The position numbers and the translations under genes were made by a program. Source: an uncultured Eubacterium sp. (lineage in GTDB: Bacteria > Bacillota > Clostridia > Lachnospirales > Lachnospiraceae). From it: a DNA stretch of 64,000 nt. Positions 62,850 to 64,000 of the stretch are shown here, piece by piece. The notes under the pieces are model-generated. The model searched no databases. It had not been told where the DNA came from and worked only from the letters and a program-made list of their open reading frames with translations. The DNA lies in assembly GCA_910579075.1 (NCBI GenBank), contig CAJTSV010000001.1:1-64000 (forward strand). The letters run 5' to 3'. Position 1 is the stretch's first letter, and the number at the start of each line of letters is the position of its first letter.

Positions 62850-63605
62850 TTACACACGCTCCGCCTGTTTCCTGATTTTTACATGCTCCATACGGTCTAT
62901 GTCCCGCATGCTGGACACGTACTGTTCCAGCCGCCGGACTGCTTCCCCCATCCCGCAGACAGCTGTGTGAAAGCTGTCATACGGCAGCTTTAATACCGTT
63001 TCCTCTTTCTGGCTGGCGTCTTTCAGACAATCTGATTCCAGATATTCCAGATATCCCTTCAGCACGGTAAGCGGCGTGCGCAGGTCATGGGCCAGCGATG
63101 CGTACAGCAGCCTTTCGTGCTGCATCAGCTCCCACGTCTTTTTCTTGCTGCGGCACAGCTCCCGGCGCATGCGCTCCATGGAATGACACAGTCTTCCAAG
63201 CTCGTCTTCGCTTTCATAGGAAATCGAAAAATCCAGATTATCCGATGTAATCCGGGTAATCCCATTGTGCAGCTCCCGGAGCGGCTTTTGCAGCTTCAGC
63301 CGGTAAACGGCACAGGATGAGGCTGTTATTCCAAGAAAGAAAATCCCGGCAGGCAGCACAGCCATGGCAGCATTGCAGCCATAGTACAGGGCAGCTTCTG
63401 AGGCTGTAAACGTTTCATATGCAAGTGTATTTTCCTGTTCATGGAAAACCAGCTTTTTCTCCCGCAGCATACTCTCCTGCAGCTGATGTATTTGGAAAAC
63501 TGCCGCTCCTGTTAAAATCCCGGAGCACAAAAGCGCTGTAAAAAAAGCCAGCCCGATTGCTTTGCGTAACGGCATTGCGGAAAATTTCTTCTTTATTTTA
63601 TCCAT
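62850..63605 (-). CDS. Sensor histidine kinase lacking the ATPase domain
   Basis: A 251-residue protein with two membrane helices (about 15-36 and 76-98), a HAMP-like linker and the phospho-acceptor H box ASLAHDLRTPLTVLKGYL. It stops after the dimerisation helix (MRDIDRMEHVKIRKQAERV) and has no HATPase_c domain (no N, G1 or G2 boxes). The ABC operon begins about 50 bp later. It is either a deletion remnant or a kinase working with a partner. It overlaps the regulator gene by 13 bp. Confidence 0.8.
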   Translation of the reverse strand: MDKIKKKFSAMPLRKAIGLAFFTALLCSGILTGAAVFQIHQLQESMLREKKLVFHEQENTLAYETFTASEAALYYGCNAAMAVLPAGIFFLGITASSCAVYRLKLQKPLRELHNGITRITSDNLDFSISYESEDELGRLCHSMERMRRELCRSKKKTWELMQHERLLYASLAHDLRTPLTVLKGYLEYLESDCLKDASQKEETVLKLPYDSFHTAVCGMGEAVRRLEQYVSSMRDIDRMEHVKIRKQAERV

Positions 63606-64000
63606 TTATATCCAATCCCCCAGACTGTTTCGATATATGAAATATCCGTATAAGCGAGCAGCTTTTTACGGATATTGCGGATATGCTCCTTTACAACCAT
63701 GCTGTCTCCTTCGCCGTCATAGCCCCAGACCTTTTCATAAATACTTTCCCGGCTGAATACCATGCCTGCGTTTTTGGAAAGAAACTGTATGATTTCAAAC
63801 TCTTTATTTGAAAATGCAACTGGCTGCGTTTCCCAGAATACTGCATGGCTGCTGTAATCTATCGCGAGCTTTCCCTCAAAATGAAGCTCCGGCGCGGACT
63901 TCCTGCGTTCTTCGCGGCGCAGATGCGCCATAATCCTGGCCAGCAGTTCTTCCATTCCAAACGGTTTTGTAATGTAATCATCCCCGCCTGCCAGAAAGCC
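63593..64000 (-). CDS. OmpR-family response regulator (N-terminal part outside the window)
   Basis: The visible 135 codons give the end of the receiver domain with the conserved Lys in DDYITKPFGMEEL and a winged-helix DNA-binding domain (VAFSNKEFEIIQFLSKNAG, VKEHIRNIRKKL, IETVWGIGYKW). It regulates, by position, the ABC transporter to its left. The 5' end is cut by the window edge. Confidence 0.92.
   Translation of the reverse strand, partial: GFLAGGDDYITKPFGMEELLARIMAHLRREERRKSAPELHFEGKLAIDYSSHAVFWETQPVAFSNKEFEIIQFLSKNAGMVFSRESIYEKVWGYDGEGDSMVVKEHIRNIRKKLLAYTDISYIETVWGIGYKWIK

Noticed and set aside
1..64000. CRISPR array, tRNA, rRNA or insertion sequence
   Set aside because: No regular direct repeats with spacers, no cloverleaf sequences and no transposase reading frame were recognised on either strand.

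Overview
The window comes from a motile, low-to-moderate GC Gram-positive anaerobe, most likely a Lachnospiraceae-type clostridium. The gene set supports this: FliW/CsrA control, tandem flgK genes, flagellins secreted from the cytosol, a sigma-28 promoter close to the Bacillus SigD consensus, AGGAGG-type ribosome binding sites and Firmicutes-like families. No species is claimed. Nearly everything is on the minus strand, so the window reads right to left.

Right end (57-64 kb): a partial OmpR-type response regulator, a histidine kinase that lacks its ATPase domain, an FtsX/MacB-type ABC transporter, then a HigBA-like toxin-antitoxin pair whose antitoxin is fused to an ImmA/IrrE metallopeptidase domain. 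From 57.9 to 46.4 kb is a late flagellar operon: flgM (with a sigma-28-like promoter), flgN, two flgK, flgL, fliW, csrA, flaG, fliD, fliS and a FliT-like chaperone. A strong hairpin (46.26 kb) and a kilobase with no convincing gene separate it from a serine recombinase (44.8-45.4 kb). Next to the recombinase is a 142-bp segment bounded by a perfect 14-bp inverted repeat, a possible invertible promoter.

From 44.4 to 8.4 kb is a flagellin-glycosylation island. It holds a complete pseudaminic-acid pathway (PseB, C, H, G, I, F) with a second PseG, an ATP-grasp enzyme, two methyltransferases and an N-formyltransferase. It also holds the major flagellin (sigma-28 promoter, CsrA-type leader hairpin, terminator) and a Maf/DUF115 flagellin glycosyltransferase. 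A second sugar module consists of a VioA-like aminotransferase, two beta-propeller proteins, a methyltransferase, a WbqC-like protein and a GNAT. Duplicated TPR-glycosyltransferase and TPR-sulfatase-fold proteins follow, then a LicA/LicC phosphocholine pair beside a dead BCCT transporter gene. Three poly-G tracts (8, 9 and 8 nt) sit inside coding sequence where a single-base change would join or split domains. This is the hallmark of phase variation.

Left end (1-6.3 kb): a short operon encodes close look-alikes of Campylobacter jejuni Cj1416, Cj1415 and Cj1417, the enzymes that make the activated phosphoramidate donor for O-methyl phosphoramidate. Beside it are a second, larger flagellin with its own consensus sigma-A promoter and a phosphoheptose-isomerase-like SIS protein. 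I infer that this bacterium may place a phosphoramidate group on a flagellin glycan. The glutamine kinase for the first step is not in the window and would have to lie elsewhere, possibly just to the left.

Much of the island is in flux: tandem paralogues, a nonsense-split gene, phase-off genes, truncated aminotransferase and DUF2920 genes, and two transport/ATPase pseudogenes. This fits a surface structure under diversifying selection.
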